From assembly GCA_003165095.1 (NCBI GenBank), contig PLSH01000287.1, forward strand, positions 1 through 13,781: 13,781 nucleotides of DNA. Reading direction: 5' to 3'. Shown here one piece after another: positions 1-5,792 of the stretch. A program made the translations under genes and the position numbers. The first letter of the stretch is position 1. The number at the start of each line of letters is the position of its first letter. The stretch comes from Acidobacteriaceae bacterium. Its GTDB lineage: Bacteria > Acidobacteriota > Terriglobia > Terriglobales > Acidobacteriaceae. The notes beneath the pieces were generated by a model. That model was not told the DNA's origin. It searched no databases and was given only the letters and a program-made list of their open reading frames with translations.

Positions 1-726
1 GGAAGCCAGGGGGCCGGAACCCAGGGTGCGGGGCTGTGCCGGGCCTGCCGGCTGGCGCCGCCGCCGTTTGTGCGGGCAGTTGCGTACGGCATTTACCAGG
101 AGCGGATGAAGGATGCGATTCACGCGCTGAAGTACGGGCGGCTGCATGCGGCGGCGCACGGGCTGGGGCGAATGCTGGCCGAGGCGATTGGACGGCTTGC
201 GGCCGACGCTCCGGGCGAGATGCTGGTGGTTCCGATTCCGCTGCACCGGTCAAAATATGCGGAGCGAGGCTTCAACCAGGCGCGGTTGCTGGCGGCCGAG
301 GCGCTGGGATTTGTTGAGAAGAGCCACCCGGAGTGGCGGCTCACGATGGCCTCGAGCACGCTGATGCGTCTGCGCGCGACGGAGAGCCAGGCGGGCTTGA
401 ATCCGCACGAGCGGCGGCTGAACGTGCGCGGCGCATTCTCGGTGAGCGACCCGGCCGCGGTGAAGCTGAAAGATGTTTTAGTGATTGACGACATTTTGAC
501 GACCGGCGCAACGGCGCGCGCGGCGGCGCAGGCGCTGATGGAAGCGGGAGCCGCATCCGTGTGGGTGGCAACGCTGGCCCGGGCACGGATGAGGGACACG
601 CGGCGCGACAACCCGCTGATGGAGCCGGAGCGCAATCCCGGGCTCGATGGTTACGCGCCGGCCACGCAGATGCAAGACGTGATCGGGGATTTAGCAGAAG
701 CAAGACGTGATCGGAGACTCAGTTAA
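1..726 (+). CDS. ComF-family phosphoribosyltransferase (5' end outside window)
   Basis: The frame is open from base 1, and the codons before the GTG at 70 read LCRACRLAPPPFVRAVAYGIY. This is the zinc-finger tail (CxxC) and entry into the ComF core, so the gene starts upstream of the window. Typical ComF signatures follow: VVPIPLHRSKYAERGFNQAR, then R-x-R-A-T-x-S-Q-x-G-L and ERRLNVRGAF. The PRPP-binding loop VLVIDDILTTGAT lies at bases 478-516. Family knowledge: ComF proteins are cytoplasmic PRTase-fold proteins linked to DNA uptake in naturally competent bacteria, but many homologues have no proven role. The last residues (about DLAEARRDRRLS) are encoded by short direct repeats and look like a non-conserved extension. 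The HNH gene follows 63 bp downstream on the same strand and could be co-transcribed. The family call is firm; the function is not established. Confidence 0.87.
   Translation, partial: GSQGAGTQGAGLCRACRLAPPPFVRAVAYGIYQERMKDAIHALKYGRLHAAAHGLGRMLAEAIGRLAADAPGEMLVVPIPLHRSKYAERGFNQARLLAAEALGFVEKSHPEWRLTMASSTLMRLRATESQAGLNPHERRLNVRGAFSVSDPAAVKLKDVLVIDDILTTGATARAAAQALMEAGAASVWVATLARARMRDTRRDNPLMEPERNPGLDGYAPATQMQDVIGDLAEARRDRRLS
672..714. repeat. Pair of 15-bp direct repeats at the end of the ComF gene
   Basis: GCAAGACGTGATCGG occurs at 672-686 and again at 700-714, both inside the last codons of the ComF-family gene. The pair runs straight into the 15-bp tandem repeat that follows. Confidence 0.8.
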
Positions 727-757
727 CGGGGATTCAGTTACCGGGGATTCATTTGAC
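713..757. repeat. Three imperfect 15-bp tandem units across the ComF stop codon
   Basis: Units 713-727, 728-742 and 743-757 are variants of GGGGATTCAGTTACC. The TAA stop of the upstream gene (724-726) lies inside the first unit. An 8-bp word, TTTGACGA, also occurs at 752-759 and 771-778. No stable hairpin or T-tract is formed, so I read this as a simple repeat and not a terminator. Confidence 0.75.
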
Positions 758-789
758 GACCAACCATCTTTTTGACGAGGGGATAAGAG

Positions 790-1416
790 ATGTCGCTGGG
801 AAAAGCCATGATTCATGCCCGCAAGCAGAAAGCGATTTCGAAGGCGGTGGCGATGGCCGCCGACCACGCCGCCGGAACGTATGTGGTGCAGCCGGTTCAC
901 CTGCTGCAGATGCCGGTGCTGGTGCTGAACGCGTCGTATGAGCCCATCAATATATGCGGGGCGCGGCGGGCGCTGGTGCTGGTGCTGAAGGGGATTGCGC
1001 GCACCGAGGAGGAACACGGGCTGATGCTGCACGCGCAGCGAAGCCGCATCGCCATGCCGTCGGTGATCCGGCTGCTCGAGTACCGGAGGATTCCGTACCA
1101 GACGCGGGCGCTGTCACGGAAGAATATTCTGCTGCGGGACCGCAACACGTGCCAATACTGCGGCGATGCGCTGCCGCCGAGCGATTTGACGCTGGATCAT
1201 GTGATTCCGCGTTCGCGGGGGGGTAACTCGACGTGGGAGAACCTGGTGGCGTGCTGCCACGACTGCAACCGGCGGAAGGGGAACCGGCTGCTGCAGGAGA
1301 TTGACGATATGATCCTGCTGCGCGAGCCGCGGCCGTTTTCGCTGCATACGAGCCGGCAGATCATGCGGATGCTGGGGCGGAGCGACGACCGGTGGCGGAA
1401 GTATCTGTTTTATTAG
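790..1416 (+). CDS. HNH endonuclease family protein
   Basis: This is a 208-residue protein. The C-terminal half is a classical HNH module: a zinc pair CQYC (C121, C124), then [13 protein letters not shown] carrying the catalytic D-H (136-137), TWENLVACC with N151, and [11 protein letters not shown] (C156, C159) completing the zinc site. The N-terminal 110 residues ([20 protein letters not shown] and onward) match the conserved lead-in of the widespread stand-alone HNH proteins found in Acidobacteria, Cyanobacteria and Actinobacteria. Family knowledge: a metal-dependent nuclease fold, cytoplasmic, biological substrate unknown. The ATG at 790 is preceded by GAGGGG at 777-782, well spaced, which fixes the start. 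The protein is not part of a mobile intron or a recognisable restriction cluster here. Its neighbour is the ComF-family gene, so a link to DNA processing is possible but is only inference from proximity. Confidence 0.91.
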   Translation: MSLGKAMIHARKQKAISKAVAMAADHAAGTYVVQPVHLLQMPVLVLNASYEPINICGARRALVLVLKGIARTEEEHGLMLHAQRSRIAMPSVIRLLEYRRIPYQTRALSRKNILLRDRNTCQYCGDALPPSDLTLDHVIPRSRGGNSTWENLVACCHDCNRRKGNRLLQEIDDMILLREPRPFSLHTSRQIMRMLGRSDDRWRKYLFY

Positions 1417-1663
1417 CGTTATCAGCGTGAAGGGGATTTGGCTATGAGGGCGATTTCGCCTGAGAAGGTGGGGTTTTGCCTGAAGAGCCAGAATCCTGGC
1501 CGAGAGCTCGGCGGGACTGCCTAAAAACGTCAGCGATCGCGAGAAGGATCGGGGATCTGCTCGGGTGCGATCGGCCGTCTCAGTGATGTTTTTCGGGTGG
1601 TAGGCTCCGGTTGGGCGACGATCCAACCAGAACCGCCAAATCCCTCGTGGCTATTCAGGTTTC
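1417..1663. other. Intergenic region between convergent genes, no gene seen
   Basis: This stretch separates the HNH gene (+) from the small secreted-protein gene (-). It holds small inverted repeats (GGCGA/TCGCC at 1449-1460, GCCGAG/CTCGGC at 1499-1512, GGTTGG/CCAACC at 1609-1628). None is followed by a T-tract on either strand, so I cannot call a terminator with confidence. Confidence 0.5.
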
Positions 1664-2128
1664 TCAGGCCCGCGCGTTAATGGTCAGGTTTGAGAAGGTC
1701 TTTGTGACGGGATCATATAGTGCCTGCGAGAAACACGTCGCACCATCAACGACAGTGTATAGGTGGGTGCGCCAGTCGGGAGGGGGAGGATCTTCGCAAA
1801 ACGCATTGATGTAAATGCGACGCTGCTCTCGGTGAGATACGCCTATGTACTGTCTGAAATACCTTTCGGGATGATCTATGTGGACCTTCGACGGCCACCC
1901 TTTAATCTTCATCTCTGAGATGAAGGAAAGACCTGCCTCAAGTCCCTCAATATCGGCTTTCGATGGTTCCCAGCTTCCGTAGCTGTCGACGTCGCACATA
2001 AAGCAGGCAGGAATCGTTGGAACAGAGTGTGACGGCAGGACAACGTAACGTTGTTCGTGAGGAGCTTGAGCGGCCGCGCCAAGAATAAGGGCACTCAGGC
2101 CGACGACCATGAACCGTGAGATATGCAC
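1664..2128 (-). CDS. Secreted protein of unknown function
   Basis: The 154-residue product has an N-terminal signal peptide (MHISRFMVVGLSALILGAAA, probable cleavage after AAAQA). The mature part has four cysteines (two as CFMC, one in INAFC, one in ATCFSQ). Its C-terminal half has the pattern RQY-x-G-V then RRIYINAF, W, VVDGATCF and YDPVTKTFSNL. I remember this layout in small uncharacterised exported proteins but can give no function. The start is GTG at 2128-2126, chosen because AAAGGTGAT sits just upstream; the in-frame ATG seven codons later would shorten the basic signal-peptide end. Base composition is unlike the neighbours: 28 of 60 bases are G or C in 1801-1860, against 41 of 60 in the HNH gene (1021-1080). 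That suggests acquisition or relaxed codon bias. A TATACT hexamer at 2148-2153 (minus strand) could be its -10 box, but no matching -35 is evident. Confidence 0.66.
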   Translation of the reverse strand: MHISRFMVVGLSALILGAAAQAPHEQRYVVLPSHSVPTIPACFMCDVDSYGSWEPSKADIEGLEAGLSFISEMKIKGWPSKVHIDHPERYFRQYIGVSHREQRRIYINAFCEDPPPPDWRTHLYTVVDGATCFSQALYDPVTKTFSNLTINARA

Positions 2129-2133
2129 GGCGG

Positions 2134-2142
2134 ATCACCTTT
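2134..2142 (-). promoter_or_regulatory. Ribosome binding site fixing a GTG start
   Basis: Read on the minus strand this is AAAGGTGAT, a strong match to the anti-Shine-Dalgarno complement. It ends five bases before the GTG at 2128-2126 and is the reason for choosing that start for the small secreted protein. Confidence 0.65.
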
Positions 2143-2536
2143 GGCGAAGTATACGTCTTTAATATACGTAGCGGGCACTCGCTCGATAGTTACTTTTCGT
2201 CAACAGCCGACGTAGCAGGAAACCGCGGCGCAATCGCTGGGAGGTGCTGGGATAGCGGGCAGGCTCTCGATATTGGCTGAAAGGTTGGGCTCTTGCTCAA
2301 GAAGGCGGCCGATGAGGGTGCTCTTCAGGCTAAGCGGCGTAAAGGGGTTAAAGGGATATAGATAGGCTGCCGGGACGGGACGGGGACTCTCCATTTGGCG
2401 CGGCGGGCGTCAAACGGGTGCGGGGAAGAGGGGTGCGGGAACCGGGCCATTGGCCGCGATGCGCCCCTGCCGGATACAATGGTGATCTACGCATCGGAAC
2501 CGAGCGAAACGCAGTTTTCTTGAGAATCTGGAGCAG
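2143..2536. other. Intergenic region of about 400 bp, no convincing gene
   Basis: This is the divergent gap between the small secreted protein (-) and the Ig-like protein (+). It contains a direct repeat TATACGT (2150-2156 and 2163-2169) and a degenerate G/A-rich tract GTAAAGGGGTTAAAGGG near 2340-2356. A 64-codon minus-strand open frame at 2200-2394 has no recognisable domain and no good ribosome binding site, so it is not called. Confidence 0.5.
2450..2480 (+). promoter_or_regulatory. Possible sigma-70-like promoter for the Ig-like protein gene
   Basis: TTGGCC (2450-2455) and TACAAT (2475-2480) match the -35 and -10 consensus at four and five of six positions. The 19-bp spacer is long. The gene's candidate starts lie about 57-72 bp downstream. 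This is a weak call based on motif similarity only. Confidence 0.28.
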
Positions 2537-2551
2537 GTGCACGTGAGAGGC

Positions 2552-3574
2552 ATGAACCGCCGCAGTCTGCGGCTTGAGTTGGTTGCAGGACTGGGCATGG
2601 CGCTGGCAATGGCTGCGCTGCCGGCAGCCGGGGCGACCACCGGGAACATCGCGACCGAGACCACGCTGAATGTGGGGACGAGCGACCACGGCGGTCGTAC
2701 GCTGGCCACGGTGGCAGCGAGCGTGACGGGCACGGACGGAATGCCCGCGACCGGCGCGGTGAGCATTGAAGACGGCAGCCGGGAACTGGCCGAGGTGGCG
2801 CTGAATGGCGCGGGCCAGGCGAGCACGACGATCGGGCTGCCGGGCGGAGCGCACGCGCTGCGGGCCGTTTATACGGGCGATGCGACACACCAGGCTTCGA
2901 GCTCCGCGGTGAGCGAGACGCAGGGAACAGCAAGCTCGGCGCCCAATTTCCAACTGACCCTGACACCGATTGCGCCGGCTACGTTTCCGATGGTGCTGAC
3001 GCCGGGCCAGGCGGGAACGCTGGAAGTGACGGTTACGCCGGAGAACAACGCGGCGCTGACGGCGCCCATGTTTGTGACGCTTTCCTGCTCTGGGCTGCCG
3101 AACCAGGCGTCGTGCACCTTTACGCCGGAGAGCGTGGAGATATTGCCGACTACGCCGGCGAGTTGCTCGGCGGGGTCGCCGCCGGCCAACTGTCCGCCAG
3201 TAAGCTCGATGCTGCTGCAGACGGTGGCGCAAACGCCGTTGGGCAGCAAGGCTGAGCCGTTGGCGCGGCCGGGAGCACACCGCAGCCCGATCGCTTGGGC
3301 CTTGCTGTTGCCGGGCGTGCTGGGACTGGGCGGATTGGCGTTTGGAGCGCGGCGGCGCAGATGGCTGAGCCGGTTGGCGCTGGTAGCGCTGCTGGGAGTG
3401 GTTACGACGCTGGGCGCCACGGGCTGCAATCCGCAGTACTACTACTACCACCACGGTCCGGGCTCAGACCCGCCGACACCGGCCGGCACGTATACTGTGA
3501 CCATCACCGGGCAGTCAAGTAATGGCGTGACCGCGATAACGAATCCCACCACGATGGTGTTGACGGTGCAGTAA
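2552..3574 (+). CDS. Exported Ig-like domain protein with C-terminal membrane segments
   Basis: The product is about 340 residues. It begins with MNRRSLRLELVAGLGMALAM and a signal peptide ending near PAAGA. Residues ~35-120 form a bacterial Ig-like (Big_3-type) unit: TTLNV, ATGAVSIEDG, LPGGAHALRAVYTGD. Residues ~133-230 form a second beta-rich unit (FQLTLTPIAP, LSCSGLPNQASCTFTP) with a Cys-rich end. Then come a hydrophobic helix (IAWALLLPGVLGLGGLAFG), a basic RRRR stop, a second helix (LALVALLGVVTTLGATG) ending in a lipobox-like ATGC, a YYYYHH run, and a short beta tail (GTYTVTITGQSS). I associate this layout with Acidobacteria surface proteins; the role is presumably cell-envelope adhesion or stalk. 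The start is ambiguous: GTG codons at 2537 and 2543 are in frame, with GGAG at 2530-2533, while AGAGG abuts the ATG at 2552. It lies 19 bp upstream of the pabBC gene, so read-through is likely. Confidence 0.75.
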   Translation: MNRRSLRLELVAGLGMALAMAALPAAGATTGNIATETTLNVGTSDHGGRTLATVAASVTGTDGMPATGAVSIEDGSRELAEVALNGAGQASTTIGLPGGAHALRAVYTGDATHQASSSAVSETQGTASSAPNFQLTLTPIAPATFPMVLTPGQAGTLEVTVTPENNAALTAPMFVTLSCSGLPNQASCTFTPESVEILPTTPASCSAGSPPANCPPVSSMLLQTVAQTPLGSKAEPLARPGAHRSPIAWALLLPGVLGLGGLAFGARRRRWLSRLALVALLGVVTTLGATGCNPQYYYYHHGPGSDPPTPAGTYTVTITGQSSNGVTAITNPTTMVLTVQ

Positions 3575-3593
3575 CGCAGAGCGAAAAGCCAGC

Positions 3594-5522
3594 ATGACAC
3601 GCCGGCATTCCCTTCCCGCAGAGGTTTACGCGCTGGTGGAGCAGACGCCGGCCACGGTGCTGCTGGAGGGTGGCAAGCCAGACAACACGAAGACCAGCGA
3701 GGAGCCGTGGACACGATTGTTCACGGCTCCTTTGCGTGTGCGCGCGGCTTACCGGGTGGAAGAGCTTCCGGCGCTGTTTGGTGAGATCGAGAGCGCGGTG
3801 CGAGCCGGGTTGTGGGCGGCGGGATTCTTCTCGTATGAGTGCGGAAACGCATTCGAGCCAAAGGCCGGGATGCGCAAGAACCCGGCGGGCCCGCTGGCCT
3901 GGATCGGGATTTATGAGCGGGGTTACGGGTTCGACCACCGGACGGGATGTTTTGTGGAGGGCGAGCCGCCGGGGCTGGCGGAATTGCGCGAAGGTGCAGA
4001 CAAGACTCGGGACGGGGCTCGGGTTGGAGCGGGGGCTGACGTCGAGATTGACGCGGAGTTTGCGCTGTCTGAAGCCGAGTACACGCGGCGGATCGAGGCG
4101 ATTCACGAGTGGATCAAAGCCGGCGATGTGTACCAACTGAACTTCACCGCATCGTGGAGCGTGAGGACGCGCGGGAGCGTGGCGGCTTTGTATGCGAGGC
4201 TGCGCGCGAGGCAGCCGGCGCAGTATGGGGCGTTTCTGCACTGGCGACAGGGGCGGCGGATTCTCTCGTTCTCGCCGGAGCTGTTTTTTCACGTGGAGCG
4301 GGAGGGCGGCGCGCGGCGGATCACAACGCGGCCGATGAAGGGAACGGCGGCGCGCGGGCGCAATCCGCGCGAAGACAATGAACGGGCGGAGTGGCTGCAC
4401 GCGGACGCGAAGAATCGCAGTGAAAACGTGATGATTGTGGACCTGCTGCGCAACGACCTGGGACGGCTGGCGCGGTTTGGCAGCGTGCGCGCGGAGAAGC
4501 TGTTTGCGGTGGAGTGCTATCCGACACTGTGGCAGATGACTTCAACGGTGACGGCGGAGCTGCGCGAAGACGTTGGGTTCGAGGAGATATTCAGGGCGCT
4601 GTTTCCGTGCGGGTCGATTACCGGAGCGCCCAAGGTGCGGGCCATGCAACTGCTGGCGCAGCTCGAAGATCAGCCGCGCGGCGTTTATACGGGAGCCATC
4701 GGGTTTTTCTCGCCGCGGCAGACGATTTTCAACGTGGCGATTCGGACGCTTGAGATGGAGGGCGAGCGCGGGATTATGGGCGCGGGCAGCGGGATCGTGA
4801 TCGATTCAGATGCGGCGGAGGAGTATCGCGAGTGCCTGCTGAAGGCGGAGTTTCTGACGCGGCCGGTGAAAGAGTTTTCGCTGGTGGAGACGATGCTTTG
4901 GGATGGGGGATTTCCGTTGATCGAATTGCATCTCGACCGGCTGGAGGATTCGGCGGAGTATTTTGAATTCGAGTGCGAGCGTGGGGCGGTGCGGGCGGCG
5001 CTTGAGGAGCATGCGCGCGGGTTTGTGGATGGGGCTGCGCGCAAGGTGAGGCTGCTCGTGAATCGCGAGGGCGGGTTGACGATTACGGATGAGAAGCTTG
5101 CAGCGGGCGGCGGCGAGGAACGCGTGGGACGGGTGCAAGTGGCACGGCTGCGAACCGATCCGGCGGACGCGATGCTGTTTCACAAGACGACGCACAGGGC
5201 GGTGTATGCCGAGGCATACAAAGAGACGGCGCGGGATGGGTTTGACGATGTGCTGTTTCTGAATTTGCGCGGCGAGGTGACGGAGGGTGCGATCAGCAAC
5301 GTGTTTGTGGAGAAGGATGGGCGATGGCTGACGCCGCCTGTCGAGTGCGGGCTGCTGGGCGGGGTTTACCGGCGGCATCTGCTGGAGACGCGGCCGGATG
5401 TAAAGGAACGGGTGCTGTACGCGGAGGATTTGCGGCAGGCGGACGCGGTGTACCTGGCGAATGCGGTGCGGGGGGTGCGGAGGGTGGAGGTTGAGTGGGG
5501 AGAAACAGGGAATAGGGAATAG
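3594..5522 (+). CDS. pabB: Bifunctional aminodeoxychorismate synthase component I / aminodeoxychorismate lyase (PabB-PabC fusion)
   Basis: This is a 642-residue cytoplasmic enzyme of p-aminobenzoate (folate) synthesis. Residues ~1-425 are the chorismate-binding PabB half: AGDVYQLNFT (176-185), SFSPELFF, TRPMKGTAARG with Lys249 in the PxKGT motif, NVMIVDLLRNDLGR, CGSITGAPKVRAMQLL, GVYTGAIGFF and GAGSGIVIDSDA. A Lys in PxKGT distinguishes aminodeoxychorismate synthase from anthranilate synthase, which has Ala there. Residues ~428-642 are a class IV PLP lyase (PabC): FSLVETMLWDGGFPLIELHL, HKTTHRAVY with Lys531 as the probable PLP lysine, GEVTEGAISNVFVE and PPVECGLLGGVYRRHLL. The fusion would carry chorismate plus ammonia through to p-aminobenzoate. 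The glutaminase PabA is not in the window. No clear Shine-Dalgarno precedes the ATG, and the gene is 19 bp behind the Ig-like gene. The C-terminal GETGNRE is encoded by an AGGGAAT-type repeat that contains the TAG stop. Confidence 0.95.
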   Translation: MTRRHSLPAEVYALVEQTPATVLLEGGKPDNTKTSEEPWTRLFTAPLRVRAAYRVEELPALFGEIESAVRAGLWAAGFFSYECGNAFEPKAGMRKNPAGPLAWIGIYERGYGFDHRTGCFVEGEPPGLAELREGADKTRDGARVGAGADVEIDAEFALSEAEYTRRIEAIHEWIKAGDVYQLNFTASWSVRTRGSVAALYARLRARQPAQYGAFLHWRQGRRILSFSPELFFHVEREGGARRITTRPMKGTAARGRNPREDNERAEWLHADAKNRSENVMIVDLLRNDLGRLARFGSVRAEKLFAVECYPTLWQMTSTVTAELREDVGFEEIFRALFPCGSITGAPKVRAMQLLAQLEDQPRGVYTGAIGFFSPRQTIFNVAIRTLEMEGERGIMGAGSGIVIDSDAAEEYRECLLKAEFLTRPVKEFSLVETMLWDGGFPLIELHLDRLEDSAEYFEFECERGAVRAALEEHARGFVDGAARKVRLLVNREGGLTITDEKLAAGGGEERVGRVQVARLRTDPADAMLFHKTTHRAVYAEAYKETARDGFDDVLFLNLRGEVTEGAISNVFVEKDGRWLTPPVECGLLGGVYRRHLLETRPDVKERVLYAEDLRQADAVYLANAVRGVRRVEVEWGETGNRE

Positions 5523-5557
5523 GGGAACGAGGGAATAAGTGAATGAGTGAATAGGGA
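5506..5557. repeat. AGGGAAT-type 7-8-bp tandem repeat across the pabBC stop
   Basis: About seven degenerate units (AGGGAAT, AGGGAAT, AGGGGAAC, GAGGGAAT, AAGTGAAT, GAGTGAAT, AGGGAT) run from the last codons of the PabB-PabC gene into the intergenic space. The TAG stop at 5520-5522 is part of a unit. The tract is strongly purine-rich on the + strand. Confidence 0.82.
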
Positions 5558-5577
5558 TCCGAGGTTTTGGAATCGAG

Positions 5578-5601
5578 ACCCCGTTCGACAAGCTCAGGGG
5601 T
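5578..5601. repeat. TTCGACAAGCTCAGGG-type dispersed palindromic repeat
   Basis: ACCCC and AGGGGT flank GTTCGACAAGCTC, giving a short imperfect hairpin. This word is one I recognise as a dispersed intergenic repeat in several phyla including Acidobacteria. That recognition is from memory; copy number in this genome cannot be checked here. Confidence 0.55.
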
Positions 5602-5607
5602 GCACGG

Positions 5608-5685
5608 AGGGTGGAGATTCGTGGTTTTCCACCCTAGCCGCAAAAACAAGAACGCGGTGCCCAGAGGGCGCCCAGATGGGGCACC
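5608..5685. repeat. Two consecutive intergenic hairpins between pabBC and the GH67 gene
   Basis: The first stem is AGGGTGGA (5608-5615) with TCCACCCT (5628-5635), eight perfect pairs around a 12-nt loop. The second is GGTGCCC (5656-5662) with GGGCACC (5679-5685), seven pairs around a GC-rich 16-nt interior. They are joined by an A-rich stretch (CAAAAACAAGAACGC). Neither is followed by a T-tract, so a repeat-element origin fits better than intrinsic termination. Together with the TTCGACAAGCTCAGGG repeat they fill most of the 270-bp gap, which holds no gene. Confidence 0.6.
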
Positions 5686-5792
5686 CGGACGTTTGTGGTG
5701 AGTCGAATGGTGGGGCCTCCCAGACCTGTTGCTGATCTCTGAGCTCCGATGTTTGACTCTTGAGTGGTAGAACGTTGGATGGGGGTGGAAAG

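Noticed and set aside
713..757. Tandem repeats as a CRISPR-like array
   Set aside because: The units are only 15 bp, contiguous, imperfect and without spacers, and no cas gene is present.
1499..1512. GCCGAG/CTCGGC inverted repeat after the HNH gene as terminator or operator
   Set aside because: The loop would be two bases unless the stem is shortened, and there is no T-tract; such GC palindromes arise by chance in this composition.
1609..1628. GGTTGG/CCAACC hairpin as a terminator for the small minus-strand gene
   Set aside because: The stem has only six pairs and no T-tract follows on either strand.
2150..2169. TATACGT direct repeat as a regulator binding site
   Set aside because: There are only two copies spaced 13 bp apart in an AT-rich spot with no adjacent regulator gene; too little to support an operator.
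2200..2394. Minus-strand 64-codon frame containing KSTLIGRLLEQ, which looks P-loop-like
   Set aside because: The preceding G-x-x-x-x-G part of a P-loop is missing, there is no ribosome binding site, and part of the frame is a simple GGGTTAAA-type tract.
2348..3454. Minus-strand open frame of 368 codons opposite the Ig-like gene
   Set aside because: It is Arg/Gln/His-rich low-complexity translation with no motif; the + strand product has a signal peptide and recognisable domains.
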